This document shows, one piece after another, positions 39,917 to 48,065 of a DNA stretch of 64,000 nt (its first letter is position 1; the number at the start of each line of letters is the position of its first letter). The DNA comes from an uncultured Lachnospiraceae bacterium. Lineage in GTDB: Bacteria > Bacillota > Clostridia > Lachnospirales > Lachnospiraceae. The stretch is taken from NCBI GenBank assembly GCA_903789615.1, contig CAIFEV010000003.1:219575-283574 (forward strand), read 5' to 3'. Under the pieces are notes generated by a model. That model worked only from the letters and a program-made list of their open reading frames with translations. It did no database searches and had not been told where the DNA came from. Made by a program: the position numbers and the translations under genes.

Positions 39917-41884
39917 ATGGCAGAGCAGAACAGAAACGACAAGAAGCAGGCAGATGAAAACGAACAGATCCGCAACCGTGTGGAGAAGTTCAAGGCCCTG
40001 CAGGCAGAGGGCAAGGACCCGTTTGTGATCACAAAGTATGATGTGACGAATCACACAACCGACATCACCAGCAATTTCGAAGCGATGGAAGGCAAGGAAG
40101 TAAGCCTCGCCGGCCGTCTCATGCAGAAGCGCGTGATGGGCAAAGCTTCCTTCGGCAACATCTCCGATCTGAAGGGTAACATCCAGATCTACGCTTCCAG
40201 AGATTCGCTGGGCGATGAGCCGTACAAGGCATTCAAGAAGCTGGACATCGGCGACGTCGTCGGCGTGAAGGGCACCGTCTTCAAGACACAGAAGGGCGAG
40301 ATCTCCATCCACTGCTCCGAGGTGACGCTTCTTGCGAAGTGCTTCCGCGTTCTGCCGGAGAAGTTCCACGGTCTGAAGGATACCGACCTGCGGTACCGTC
40401 AGAGATATGTCGACCTGATGATGAATCAGGATGTGAAGGAGACATTTGTCAAGAGAAGCGCGATCATCCGCGAGATCAGACGGTTCCTCGACGACAGGGG
40501 ATTCATGGAAGTCGAGACACCGATGCTTGTGGAAAATGCCGGCGGCGCCGCGGCCCGTCCGTTCGTGACGCATTATAACGCGCTCGATGAGGACCGGAAG
40601 CTGCGCATTTCGCTGGAGCTGTATCTGAAGCGTCTGATCGTCGGCGGCATGGAGCGTGTATACGAGATCGGCCGTGTGTTCCGCAATGAGGGCGTGGACA
40701 CGAAGCACAATCCGGAATTCACGCTGATGGAGCTGTATCAGGCATACACGGATTACTACGGCATGATGGAGCTCACCGAGTCGCTGTTCCGCGATCTGGC
40801 GCAGAAGGTATGCGGCTCCACAACGATTCAGTACGGCGACACCGAGATCGATCTTGGCAAGCCTTTCCGCCGCATGACGATGACCGAGGCGGTCAGGGAG
40901 CTCGCCGGCGTTGACTTTGATCAGGTGAAGACGGACGAAGAAGCCAAGGCACTCGCAAAGGAGCGCGGCATTGCGTTCGAGGATCGCCACAAGAAGGGCG
41001 ACATCCTGAACCTGTTCTTTGATACATACTGCGAAGAGAAGATGATCCAGCCGACATTTATCATGGATCACCCGATCGAGATTTCTCCGCTGACCAAGAA
41101 GCATCCGGATGATCCGGGCAAGGTTCAGCGTTTCGAGCTGTACATCAACGGCTGGGAGATGTGCAATGCGTACTCCGAGCTGAATGACCCGATTGACCAG
41201 CGGGAGCGCTTCGCGGCGCAGGACGCGCTGGCAGCGGCCGGCGACGAGGAAGCCAACCACACAGACGAGGACTTCCTGAACGCCCTCGCCTACGGTATGC
41301 CACCGACAGGCGGTATCGGCTACGGCATCGACCGTCTCGTGATGCTGCTCACGAACAGCCCGGCAATCCGCGACGTCCTGCTCTTCCCGACAATGAAGAC
41401 CCTCAAGTCTGAAAACAATGAAGCACATGCGGACGAAAAGGCCGGTGAAGAGAAGGCTTCCGAGGCTGTTTCTGATCAGTCCGGGTTCTTTACCCCGAAC
41501 GAAAAGATCGATTTTACCGGTGTGAAGATCGAGCCGCTGTTTGCGGATCAGGTCGATTTCGACACCTTCAGCAAGTCCGATTTCCGGGCGGTGAAGGTAA
41601 AAGAATGCTCGGCTGTTCCGAAGAGTAAGAAGCTCTTAAAGTTCGTTCTGGACGACGGAACGGGCACGGATCGCGTGATTTTAAGCGGTATTCACGCCTA
41701 TTACGAGCCGGAAGAGCTGGTCGGAAAGACCCTGATTGCCATCACAAATCTCCCGCCGAGAGCGATGATGGGGATCGACTCCTGTGGCATGCTCCTGTCC
41801 GCGGTGAACGAGAGAAACGGTGAGGAAGAGCTGCATCTTCTGATGGTGGACAACCACATCCCGGCCGGCGCGAAGCTGTATTGA
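39917..41884 (+). CDS. lysS: Lysyl-tRNA synthetase (class II) with C-terminal tRNA-binding OB domain
   Basis: 655 residues from ATG 39917, against about 500 for ordinary LysS. N-terminal anticodon OB fold (VSLAGRLMQKRVMGKASFGNISDLKG), then the class II core: motif 2 region RVYEIGRVFRNEG and motif 3 GIGYGIDRLVMLL. After an acidic linker (about 505-545) comes a Trbp111/EMAP-like domain (DFRAVKVKECSAVPKSKKLLKFVLDDG, ITNLPPRAMMGIDSCGMLL), the module usually found at the end of MetRS. It charges tRNA-Lys; the extra domain should strengthen general tRNA binding. It borders the integrative element. Confidence 0.96.
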   Translation: MAEQNRNDKKQADENEQIRNRVEKFKALQAEGKDPFVITKYDVTNHTTDITSNFEAMEGKEVSLAGRLMQKRVMGKASFGNISDLKGNIQIYASRDSLGDEPYKAFKKLDIGDVVGVKGTVFKTQKGEISIHCSEVTLLAKCFRVLPEKFHGLKDTDLRYRQRYVDLMMNQDVKETFVKRSAIIREIRRFLDDRGFMEVETPMLVENAGGAAARPFVTHYNALDEDRKLRISLELYLKRLIVGGMERVYEIGRVFRNEGVDTKHNPEFTLMELYQAYTDYYGMMELTESLFRDLAQKVCGSTTIQYGDTEIDLGKPFRRMTMTEAVRELAGVDFDQVKTDEEAKALAKERGIAFEDRHKKGDILNLFFDTYCEEKMIQPTFIMDHPIEISPLTKKHPDDPGKVQRFELYINGWEMCNAYSELNDPIDQRERFAAQDALAAAGDEEANHTDEDFLNALAYGMPPTGGIGYGIDRLVMLLTNSPAIRDVLLFPTMKTLKSENNEAHADEKAGEEKASEAVSDQSGFFTPNEKIDFTGVKIEPLFADQVDFDTFSKSDFRAVKVKECSAVPKSKKLLKFVLDDGTGTDRVILSGIHAYYEPEELVGKTLIAITNLPPRAMMGIDSCGMLLSAVNERNGEEELHLLMVDNHIPAGAKLY

Positions 41885-42052
41885 TCGGGGAAAATCACGG
41901 GCGGAAAATCTGCGGATTTTTACAACAAATCCAAGCCGATTTTTTGCAGTGACACCGGATTTACAACATTTGTGCAACAAAAAGTCAAATGACGGTACAT
42001 CGTAACAGTTGACAGCATAAAGTCTGACGTACGTCCCAGTTCCAAAAACATT

Positions 42053-42097
42053 AAAGGCACTCCTTTTCAGAATCAATCTGAGAGGGGGTGCCTTTTT
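42053..42097 (+). terminator. Terminator downstream of lysS
   Basis: AAAGGCACTCC pairs with GGGGGTGCCTTTTT, 169 bases after the lysS stop. Confidence 0.8.
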
Positions 42098-42163
42098 GCG
42101 TGCAAACAGCAGGAAAAGAGGCTGAAAAGCCTTTCATCCCTGTTTGAATAGCAGTCCGATGAC

Positions 42164-42190
42164 GCAGATGCTTATTATTCGGGCATCTGC
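42164..42190 (+). promoter_or_regulatory. Hairpin/operator before the DUF6462 genes
   Basis: GCAGATGC (42164-42171), 11 bases, GCATCTGC (42183-42190), just 12 bases before the ribosome site AAGGAGGA. No T tract, so an operator or translational control element is likelier than a terminator. Confidence 0.4.
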
Positions 42191-42215
42191 ACACAAATCC
42201 ACAAGGAGGAAACGT

Positions 42216-42509
42216 ATGGAACAGGAGTATCAGGACATCACAAGACCAAGAGAAGTCCGGGAAGAGGTGAAGAAGCTGCGGAAAAAGTTTCTTCGCTATC
42301 AGGAAGCGGAGGTCGTGTACAGCATCTCGCACCGCAAGCTCATCGAGCTCGCGGATCGGGCGGGAGCACTGTACAGGATGGAAGGGACGGTGCTGATCAA
42401 CCGCGATATTTTCGATGCCTATCTCGAGAACTTTCATGAGAAGACCAGGGGAATCGGTAAGCGCGGTTTGAGCAAAGAAGAGAGGAGGCGAAAGGAGGAA
42501 AAGGCATGA
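42216..42509 (+). CDS. DUF6462 family protein (excisionase-like), copy 1
   Basis: 97 residues from ATG 42216 behind ACAAGGAGGAA. Core: FLRYQEAEVVYSISHRKLIELADRAGALYRM followed by TVLINRDIFDAYLENF. This is a winged-helix layout like excisionase/MerR DNA-binding domains, in which a sensor helix replaces the typical promoter-binding one. In ICEs such proteins bend DNA for excision or regulate neighbours; the role here is inferred. Its stop overlaps the next start by 4 bases. Confidence 0.7.
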   Translation: MEQEYQDITRPREVREEVKKLRKKFLRYQEAEVVYSISHRKLIELADRAGALYRMEGTVLINRDIFDAYLENFHEKTRGIGKRGLSKEERRRKEEKA

Positions 42510-42781
42510 GCGGGAAACTCTGGATGTTCTCGGATCAGCTGGACGATGAGGATTTGGAATTTGCAAGACACAGCTTCTTCCGCTATGCAGATGGAATCGC
42601 GTACTACAGACTGACAGAGAAGACGATTACCCGACTGGCAAAAGAAGCGGAAGCCATCTACAAGATTGACGGAAAGATGGTTCTTGTCCGGCGTGATCTC
42701 TTTGAGTCATATCTCAGAAAACAGTACAGGAAAACCGGAAGAGGACCGGGATTGGAGGAAAAGGATGAAAGCAGCAGATAA
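42506..42781 (+). CDS. DUF6462 family protein (excisionase-like), copy 2
   Basis: 91 residues. The same fold pattern as the gene before: FFRYADGIAYYRLTEKTITRLAKEAEAIYKIDGKMVLVRRDLFESYL. ATG 42506 overlaps the previous stop (ATGA). It differs enough from copy 1 to be an old duplication. Confidence 0.7.
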   Translation: MSGKLWMFSDQLDDEDLEFARHSFFRYADGIAYYRLTEKTITRLAKEAEAIYKIDGKMVLVRRDLFESYLRKQYRKTGRGPGLEEKDESSR

Positions 42782-43139
42782 GGAAAAAGCGATGGCTAAA
42801 ATGGAACGAAGGCTGGCGCCTGGAATGAAACCGGCAGCTTATGCGGCATCAGAGGAAAAACCGATCAGCAGAAAAACCGGGAGAGGCAGAACAGGAAACG
42901 GCAAAACGCAAGAGAAGAAAACCGGGAAAGAAGCCGTGAGGGAAACGCTGGCAGCGAGAAAAAAGATTTACGTCAGGTACAAGGAAGGAGCGGCACTATA
43001 CAGCATGGGGCTGTCCAAGTTTCAACAGATGGCGCATGCTGCCGGAGCGGTTTATAAGGTAGACAAAGCCTGCTTTGTAAATCTGGAAATATTTGATGCA
43101 TACTTTCAGACCTTCCGGCTTGATGAAGGAGGCAGATGA
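42765..43139 (+). CDS. DUF6462 family protein (excisionase-like), copy 3
   Basis: 124 residues from ATG 42765, 17 bases inside the end of copy 2, behind GGAGGAAAAGG. A basic, Lys/Arg/Thr-rich N-terminal arm of about 60 residues is added before the same core (YVRYKEGAALYSMGLSKFQQMAHAAGAVYKVDKACFVNLEIFDAYF). The arm could contact DNA or RNA non-specifically. Its stop overlaps the parB start. Confidence 0.7.
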   Translation: MKAADKEKAMAKMERRLAPGMKPAAYAASEEKPISRKTGRGRTGNGKTQEKKTGKEAVRETLAARKKIYVRYKEGAALYSMGLSKFQQMAHAAGAVYKVDKACFVNLEIFDAYFQTFRLDEGGR

Positions 43140-44062
43140 TGGACAAGGAGAAAACGATGAACGCACAGGACAAAAGTGCAGCGACGCAGATTTCTATTCG
43201 TCAGATTCATCCCTTCCGGAATCATCCCTTCAAAGTGCTCGATGATGACCGGATGAAAGACCTTGTTCAGAGCATCAAGGACAATGGAATCCTGAATCCG
43301 GTTCTGGTGCGTCCTGATGAACAGGACGGATTTGAAATGATTTCCGGTCATCGGAGAATGCACGCGGCAAAGCTGGCGGGTCTGACCACTGTTCCGGCGA
43401 TCATCAAGGAGATGACGGATGATGAAGCCGTCATCGCGATGGTTGACTCCAATATGCAGCGGGAGGAGATCCTTCCGAGTGAGCGGGCATTTTCCCTGAA
43501 GATGAAGATGGACGCGATGCGCAGACAGGGGAAAAGAACGGATTTGAGTCAGGATGCGGCATCAGAGTCAATGAAAAGGATGACTGAGAAAACTTCTGGA
43601 ACTGAGTTCCAGAAGTTGGAGGACTCTTGGAGTCGGGAAGAGGTTGGACAACAGGCAGGGATAAGTGGCCGTCAGGTGCAAAAATACCTTCGACTTACAG
43701 AGCTTACAGAGGACCTCCTGAATCTTGTTGATCAGAAAAAACTCTCTATTGTATTAGCAGTAGAAATATCTCGCTTCAGCAATGAACTGCAGAGAAGTCT
43801 GTATTCCTATATTCAGAAGAATGGGATGATCAAGAAAACTCAGCTTGACGCACTGAAAAAGTTTAATTATGAGAATCTTACGGAATTCAGCGTGACGCAG
43901 GTGTTAAATGATGCCGTTTCAACAAAGGAAGACGATGGCAAAGTTGTGCTTTCGAGGCGGGAGCTGGACAAATATTTCTCTAAGACAGTGGAAACGGACA
44001 AGCGGAAAGAAGTCATCCTTGATCTTCTGGATCGATGGAAGCGGGGACAGAAGAGACCCTGA
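43136..44062 (+). CDS. ParB/RepB/Spo0J family partition protein
   Basis: 308 residues. N-terminal ParB/sulfiredoxin-like nuclease fold with VLVRPDEQDGFEMISGHRRMHAAKLAGLTTVPAII and AMVDSNMQREEILPSERA (the GERR-type CTP-binding box reads GHRR); then a helix-turn-helix region VGQQAGISGRQVQKYLRLTELTEDLLNLVDQKKLS. It lacks a ParA neighbour. ICE ParB homologues are thought to stabilise or regulate the element. Start ATG 43136 follows AAGGAGGCAG. Confidence 0.88.
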   Translation: MMDKEKTMNAQDKSAATQISIRQIHPFRNHPFKVLDDDRMKDLVQSIKDNGILNPVLVRPDEQDGFEMISGHRRMHAAKLAGLTTVPAIIKEMTDDEAVIAMVDSNMQREEILPSERAFSLKMKMDAMRRQGKRTDLSQDAASESMKRMTEKTSGTEFQKLEDSWSREEVGQQAGISGRQVQKYLRLTELTEDLLNLVDQKKLSIVLAVEISRFSNELQRSLYSYIQKNGMIKKTQLDALKKFNYENLTEFSVTQVLNDAVSTKEDDGKVVLSRRELDKYFSKTVETDKRKEVILDLLDRWKRGQKRP

Positions 44063-44095
44063 ACAGGCGGATGTTCGGTTGACGTAATGCAGGGG

Positions 44096-44124
44096 CCGTG
44101 TCAGGAATTCTGACACGGTTCTTG
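44096..44124 (+). terminator. Terminator after parB
   Basis: CCGTGTCAG (44096-44104) pairs with CTGACACGG (44110-44118), then TTCTTGT. Confidence 0.7.
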
Positions 44125-44295
44125 TGGATTTCATAAAAGAGTTCCTTCATAATTTATGTAGAAGCAAAGTCCGGATAACAGTTGCAGTCGGCGTAGTCCC
44201 CGGCGCACAGATCGAACCGGGCGTGAGAGATCATTCCCGATGCTCCGGTATATGCAATTTATTCAGGAAAGCGGACGACGGACAGGAGGTTGAAA

Positions 44296-44610
44296 ATGAA
44301 GGTGCTCTGCGTTTTGGGTTTTGTGCTGCTACTGATGTTGAAAATCGTCCTGCTTCCGGTTCGGGCGCTGCTTGGCCTTCTCGATCTTTCTCTGGAATTT
44401 GTAGGGAAGATCGTCTGCAGAATTGGAGAAATTTTTGGAACCATTTTCTTATTGATCGTGGTCATCAGCCGTATCTGTGGCGATGTTTCCAACACAGCGT
44501 TCCTGGAGGGACTGATTTTTGCTGTCCTCGCCGCCGTTATTCCACGAGCACTGTACATCCTCGGCGGAAGTCTGATTGCTGGAATTCAGGGTTTATTGCG
44601 GCAAATCTGA
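44296..44610 (+). CDS. Small ICE membrane protein
   Basis: 104 residues from ATG 44296 behind AGGAGG (the TTG at 44290 is too close to that site). Three hydrophobic stretches (about 1-25, 35-65 and 70-100) with few charges. It lies between parB and the XRE/DUF5688 gene. I do not recognise the family; similar small hydrophobic proteins are common in this region of Clostridia ICEs. Confidence 0.6.
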   Translation: MKVLCVLGFVLLLMLKIVLLPVRALLGLLDLSLEFVGKIVCRIGEIFGTIFLLIVVISRICGDVSNTAFLEGLIFAVLAAVIPRALYILGGSLIAGIQGLLRQI

Positions 44611-44684
44611 ATGCACTTTTGGTGAAAAATGTCATGCCGTGAGAAATGTTCAAGAATGTTGAGAAAATGTCTATCTGCTGTCTA

Positions 44685-44713
44685 TTGAGGCGGTTCTAAA
44701 CCGGTGATAGTAT
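44685..44713 (+). promoter_or_regulatory. Promoter with palindromic operator in the spacer
   Basis: TTGAGG (44685-44690), 17 bases, TAGTAT (44708-44713). The spacer opens with the perfect palindrome CGGTT-CTA-AACCG (44691-44703), placed where a bound repressor would block polymerase. Confidence 0.65.
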
Positions 44714-44723
44714 TAGGATAGAT

Positions 44724-44764
44724 AAATGGAAACGGCGAATGCCGGCGGCCATTTATTTTTCTTT
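44724..44764 (+). terminator. Terminator-like hairpin at the start of the transcript
   Basis: AAATGG...CGGC/GCCG...CCATTT followed by ATTTTTCTTTT. It begins only about 4 bases after the expected start, so it would yield a very short RNA unless read through. Confidence 0.6.
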
Positions 44765-44793
44765 TGCAAAAGAATAGGGAACGATAGACGTGA

Positions 44794-44833
44794 GCGTCAA
44801 CCTGCGGAGTGATCTGCGGGCTGGCGCTTTTTT
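44794..44833 (+). terminator. Second terminator-like hairpin before the XRE gene
   Basis: GCGTCAACCTGC with TGCGGGCTGGCGC, imperfect, followed by six T (44828-44833). It lies 33 bases before the start codon; an attenuator is possible. Confidence 0.5.
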
Positions 44834-44865
44834 CATGCCCGGATTTCTGGAAAGGAGGCAGATTC

Positions 44866-46140
44866 ATGTGTTCCATTGGAGAAAGGCTGAAGGAATGGAG
44901 GCAGGCGGCGGGTATGAAGCAGGATATCGCCGCCATGCGGATGGGCATGTCAAGAACTACGCTGAGCGCGATTGAAGCGGGAAAGCGTGAAGTGCTTGCT
45001 AAGGAAATTCCAGGATTTGTGAGCCTCTATGGAAAATCCCCGGAGGAGCTCCTGGAAGGAATCAATGGAAAGGAGAACAGCGGAATAATGACAGAGGATA
45101 TGGAACAGTTTGCGGACCGTGTGACAGATGAACTGATTGATCGTCTGGATGAGCGGGGTATCAACAACATTTCCATGGCTGTACACGATGTGAGTCATCA
45201 GGAAGAAGAGCATACGGAAGTATCGATTCACGAGAGAGCTTCCGGTATTCAGGTGAATGTAAACCTGTCGGACATGCAGGAAGAAGTCAGGAACGGAGGG
45301 AATTTTAACGATATCGTTTCCCGCGCAGCGGATCAAATTGCCGACAGAATCGGCATGGCGCAGAAGATTGATCTCTCTGCCCTTGGTGATTACGAACAGA
45401 TTAAGGACAGACTCATCATGGAGATCGTTCCGACAGGCGGAAATAAGGAGACACTGGAGAAGGCTCCCCATATGGAGATGGAGGATCTCTCTGTGGTCTA
45501 TCGTATTTTCCTCGGAGAGAACGAGCTGGGCAGAAATACCGTACTGTTGACCGATAAGATGCTTGAACATTATGGTGTCTCCCCGGAACAGTTAAGAGCG
45601 GATGCCGGTGAGAGTGCGCCTAAGCTTTTTCAGCCTGTAATTAAACCGATCTCCGAAGTGCTGGGGATGCCAATGGGATCGGGAGCAGAGGACACATTGT
45701 ATGTGGCCACTGTGCAGGGGATGAATTATGGCGCCGGCGTCTTGGCGTATCCCGGATTTCTGGACGATGCAGCAGAAAAGCTTGGAGGCGATTTCTTTAT
45801 TCTTCCCTCCAGTATTCATGAAGTCCTGCTGATGCGGGATGATGGCGGAATCAAGGCACAGGAACTGCAGAATATCATTTCCAGCGTCAACAAAAGTGAA
45901 GTGATGCCGGAGGAACGACTTTCTGATCATGCTTACCGGTATGACACCAAAGCGCATGCGTTTGAACTCGCCGAGCGCTTCGAGGCGCGGCAGAGAGAAA
46001 ATCCGGAGCATGCTGCTGAAGATGGAAGAGAATCCGTGCTGACAAAGCTGGAGGACAAAAAATCAGAAGCTGCAGTAAAGCAGCCAGCAAGAGATACGGC
46101 AGTCAAAGCCAGCCGTATGAGGGGAGGCGAGGCGATATGA
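44866..46140 (+). CDS. XRE-family regulator with DUF5688 domain
   Basis: 424 residues from ATG 44866 behind AAAGGAGGC. N-terminal XRE helix-turn-helix (LKEWRQAAGMKQDIAAMRMGMSRTTLSAIEAGKRE, about 7-42), a middle linker, and a DUF5688 domain (about 200-375, NTVLLTDKMLEHYGVSPEQL, DTLYVATVQGMNYGAGVLAYPGFLDDAAEKLGGDFFILPSSIHEVLLM). DUF5688 is frequent in Clostridia ICEs and of unknown function. The operator upstream suggests autoregulation (inference). The stop overlaps the next start. Confidence 0.85.
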   Translation: MCSIGERLKEWRQAAGMKQDIAAMRMGMSRTTLSAIEAGKREVLAKEIPGFVSLYGKSPEELLEGINGKENSGIMTEDMEQFADRVTDELIDRLDERGINNISMAVHDVSHQEEEHTEVSIHERASGIQVNVNLSDMQEEVRNGGNFNDIVSRAADQIADRIGMAQKIDLSALGDYEQIKDRLIMEIVPTGGNKETLEKAPHMEMEDLSVVYRIFLGENELGRNTVLLTDKMLEHYGVSPEQLRADAGESAPKLFQPVIKPISEVLGMPMGSGAEDTLYVATVQGMNYGAGVLAYPGFLDDAAEKLGGDFFILPSSIHEVLLMRDDGGIKAQELQNIISSVNKSEVMPEERLSDHAYRYDTKAHAFELAERFEARQRENPEHAAEDGRESVLTKLEDKKSEAAVKQPARDTAVKASRMRGGEAI

Positions 46141-46316
46141 ATGAGGCGCTTGTAATCGAAGCCATACAGAAAACCCCGCCGAAGAAATATCTGCCTCCGG
46201 TAGCATATCCGGTGAACTGCAGCCATCCCTGTTGCTACGGACATGGACGCCCCTTTTGCTTTCCATGTATGAAGAAGATCCTGGAAGAACATCGAAAAGA
46301 CAGGAAGGAGCTGTAA
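46137..46316 (+). CDS. Small Cys-rich protein
   Basis: 59 residues, ATG 46137 overlapping the previous stop (ATGA). Cysteines and His form CSHPCCYGHGRPFCFPC (about 28-44), a pattern fit for one zinc ion; a short basic helix (MKKILEEHRKDRKEL) ends it. Coupling on the left and a 4-base gap to repA argue that it is real. Possibly a small nucleic-acid-binding accessory of the ICE. Confidence 0.6.
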   Translation: MNEALVIEAIQKTPPKKYLPPVAYPVNCSHPCCYGHGRPFCFPCMKKILEEHRKDRKEL

Positions 46317-46320
46317 AGCC

Positions 46321-47229
46321 TTGCCGTACGACTACTTTTATGAGGAGCAGTCGGAACAGTTCTCGTTTTATCGGATCCCGAAGGCGCTTATGACGGAGAA
46401 AGCATTTGACGGGCTCTCCGGAGACGCCAAGATTCTCTATGGCCTCTGCCTGGATCGCGTCTCTCTGTCGAGAAAGAACCGATGGGTGGACGCGGCAGGC
46501 AGAGTTTATATCTATTATACGCTGAACAGCATAATGGAGGATGTCGGATGTGCGGTACAAAAGGCGGTAAAGCTTCTCGGAGAACTGGAAAAATACGGAC
46601 TCATTGAGCGCGTCAGACAGGGACAGGGCCGTCCATCCCGGATCTATGTGAAGAACTTTCTTCCACCGCTTCGGAACTCAAAGAACAAGGACTTTGAAAA
46701 TCATAGTTCCGAAACTTCCAAAACCAAAGTTCAGGGACTTCGAATATCAAAGGGGAATAATACTGAGAAGAATAATACAGATATGAATGATACGAATCGA
46801 ATCTTATCCGGGATGGGATGTGATGACGATTCGAGAGAGCAGTATCGGGAGTACTTTCGGGAAAAGCTGGCTATTGAAGATCTGAAAGAGCGCTATCCCT
46901 ATGACCGGGAGACATTGGACGGGATCGAGGAGCTGATCCTTGATGTGGTCTGCAGCGGGAAAAAGACCATCCGAGTGCAGGGAGAAAATTTCCCGGCAGG
47001 AGTTGTGAAGAGTCGTTTTATGAAGCTTCGTTTTGACCATATCGAATATGTCATGGAGCAGCTGCAAAAGACAACGACAGACATCCGAAATATCCGCCAG
47101 TATATCATTGCCGCTCTCTATAATGCGCCCTGCACCATTGACAGCTACTACAGACAGGCGGTCAGGCACGATTTCGCCTACCCGGAGGATAAAAAGGAGG
47201 CAATACAAGATGAAGGACATACACTTTGA
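46321..47229 (+). CDS. Replication initiator, RepA N-terminal domain type
   Basis: 302 residues from TTG 46321, with GGAAGGAG upstream. The N-terminal domain (about 1-115) is the RepA-N winged helix: YRIPKALMTEKAFDGLSGDAKILYGLCLDRVSLSRKN, then LVxK-like KLLGELEKYGLIERVRQGQGRPSRIYV. A charged Asn-rich linker and a C-terminal domain (about 190-302) resembling the DnaD-like part follow. Such proteins initiate replication of plasmids and of circular ICE forms. Confidence 0.85.
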   Translation: MPYDYFYEEQSEQFSFYRIPKALMTEKAFDGLSGDAKILYGLCLDRVSLSRKNRWVDAAGRVYIYYTLNSIMEDVGCAVQKAVKLLGELEKYGLIERVRQGQGRPSRIYVKNFLPPLRNSKNKDFENHSSETSKTKVQGLRISKGNNTEKNNTDMNDTNRILSGMGCDDDSREQYREYFREKLAIEDLKERYPYDRETLDGIEELILDVVCSGKKTIRVQGENFPAGVVKSRFMKLRFDHIEYVMEQLQKTTTDIRNIRQYIIAALYNAPCTIDSYYRQAVRHDFAYPEDKKEAIQDEGHTL

Positions 47230-47620
47230 AACCAATTTGGATCCACTGAAAGATGGCATGGTTTCTACCAGAGAAGATCTGGACAGACTGAGCCGCCATG
47301 CCGTTATTATTGGAACGAATGGCCGGTATCGTAAGGTTTCCATGAAGGAAGCCGGGAGCATTATGGAATCCATGCAGGGTTGCTCGGCGACAATGTTGGT
47401 TGGCGAGGAGAATTTTGCTGTCGTCTACAATGTGGAAAAGACATTCCGGATGGACGGAAATATCTTTCTTGTGGGCAGCTTTTTGGTTATGAAAATGGAA
47501 GGGCAGCGCATGTTCCCGCTTTCTGACCGGGATCTTGGACGGCTGTTCATGATCCTGGCTGGAAAAATGGAGGAATTCCGGAACGGGGATGAAGTGTTCG
47601 ATGCACTGCGAATCGAGTAG
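47210..47620 (+). CDS. ICE protein of unknown function
   Basis: 136 residues from ATG 47210 behind AAAAGGAGG; overlaps the repA end by 20 bases. Mixed alpha/beta, no membrane segment; the centre (GEENFAVVYNVEKTFRMDGNIFLVGSFLVMKM) looks like a beta-sheet. I do not recognise the family. Confidence 0.65.
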   Translation: MKDIHFETNLDPLKDGMVSTREDLDRLSRHAVIIGTNGRYRKVSMKEAGSIMESMQGCSATMLVGEENFAVVYNVEKTFRMDGNIFLVGSFLVMKMEGQRMFPLSDRDLGRLFMILAGKMEEFRNGDEVFDALRIE

Positions 47621-47631
47621 GAGGCAAAAAA

Positions 47632-47964
47632 GTGAGCAGAACCATACCTAGAGCTTATGTCACAGCGGCGTGGAATGATAATCCGGTGGTTGCGAAGGAT
47701 GATGCGGTGAAATACTGCACCGCGCTGGTCAAGGAAGGATATCTTCCCCTGTGTCCGATTCTGGTTTTTGACGGGATTTTTCCGGCGGATGTGGAGGATG
47801 CACACAAGAGAAAGCGCGAGATGTCGGAGGATATGCTTCGGCGCTCGCGTTTTCTTGTGATCTGCGGGGATGCGCGGAATGAGGAAGTAAGAGACGACAT
47901 CGCCATCGCAAGAAAGGCGAAGGTCATCGTTACAACGCTAAATGGCGTGATCGGCTATGTGTAA
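47632..47964 (+). CDS. Deoxyribosyltransferase-like ICE protein (DUF4406/DUF7768 type)
   Basis: 110 residues from GTG 47632 behind TAGGAGGC. PRAYVTAAW at the start, PLCPILVFDGIF, and a final Rossmann-like half (RRSRFLVICGDARNEEVRDDIAIARKAKVIVTTLNGV) resemble small nucleoside 2-deoxyribosyltransferase-fold proteins common in phages and ICEs. Substrate unknown. Confidence 0.65.
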   Translation: MSRTIPRAYVTAAWNDNPVVAKDDAVKYCTALVKEGYLPLCPILVFDGIFPADVEDAHKRKREMSEDMLRRSRFLVICGDARNEEVRDDIAIARKAKVIVTTLNGVIGYV

Positions 47965-48065
47965 GCGGCTGCCGCTGATTCCTGAAAGTGGCATCAGTGG
48001 GTCATCGGATATGGAGACTTTGAAGAGAAGCAAAGGAAGCTGCCGGGAAGGAGGTGATCGCATTG

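Larger units (their letters stand above)
41885..42215 (+). other. Non-coding junction between lysS and the integrative element
   Basis: 331 bases without a gene. It holds an AT-rich stretch with ACAACAAATCC- and TTTGTGCAACAAAAAG-like segments (about 41920-41990), a TTGACA at 42009 without a convincing -10, the lysS terminator and a hairpin before the first DUF6462 gene. The element end probably lies here, but the matching right end is outside the window, so the att site cannot be placed. Confidence 0.4.

Noticed and set aside
39644..41428. 594-codon minus-strand open frame opposite lysS
   Set aside because: It mirrors lysS codon structure, has no family resemblance or ribosome site, and is a by-product of GC-rich codon use.
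42009..42040. Promoter starting with TTGACA at 42009
   Set aside because: No acceptable -10 box at 16-18 bases (the position reads CGTCCC).
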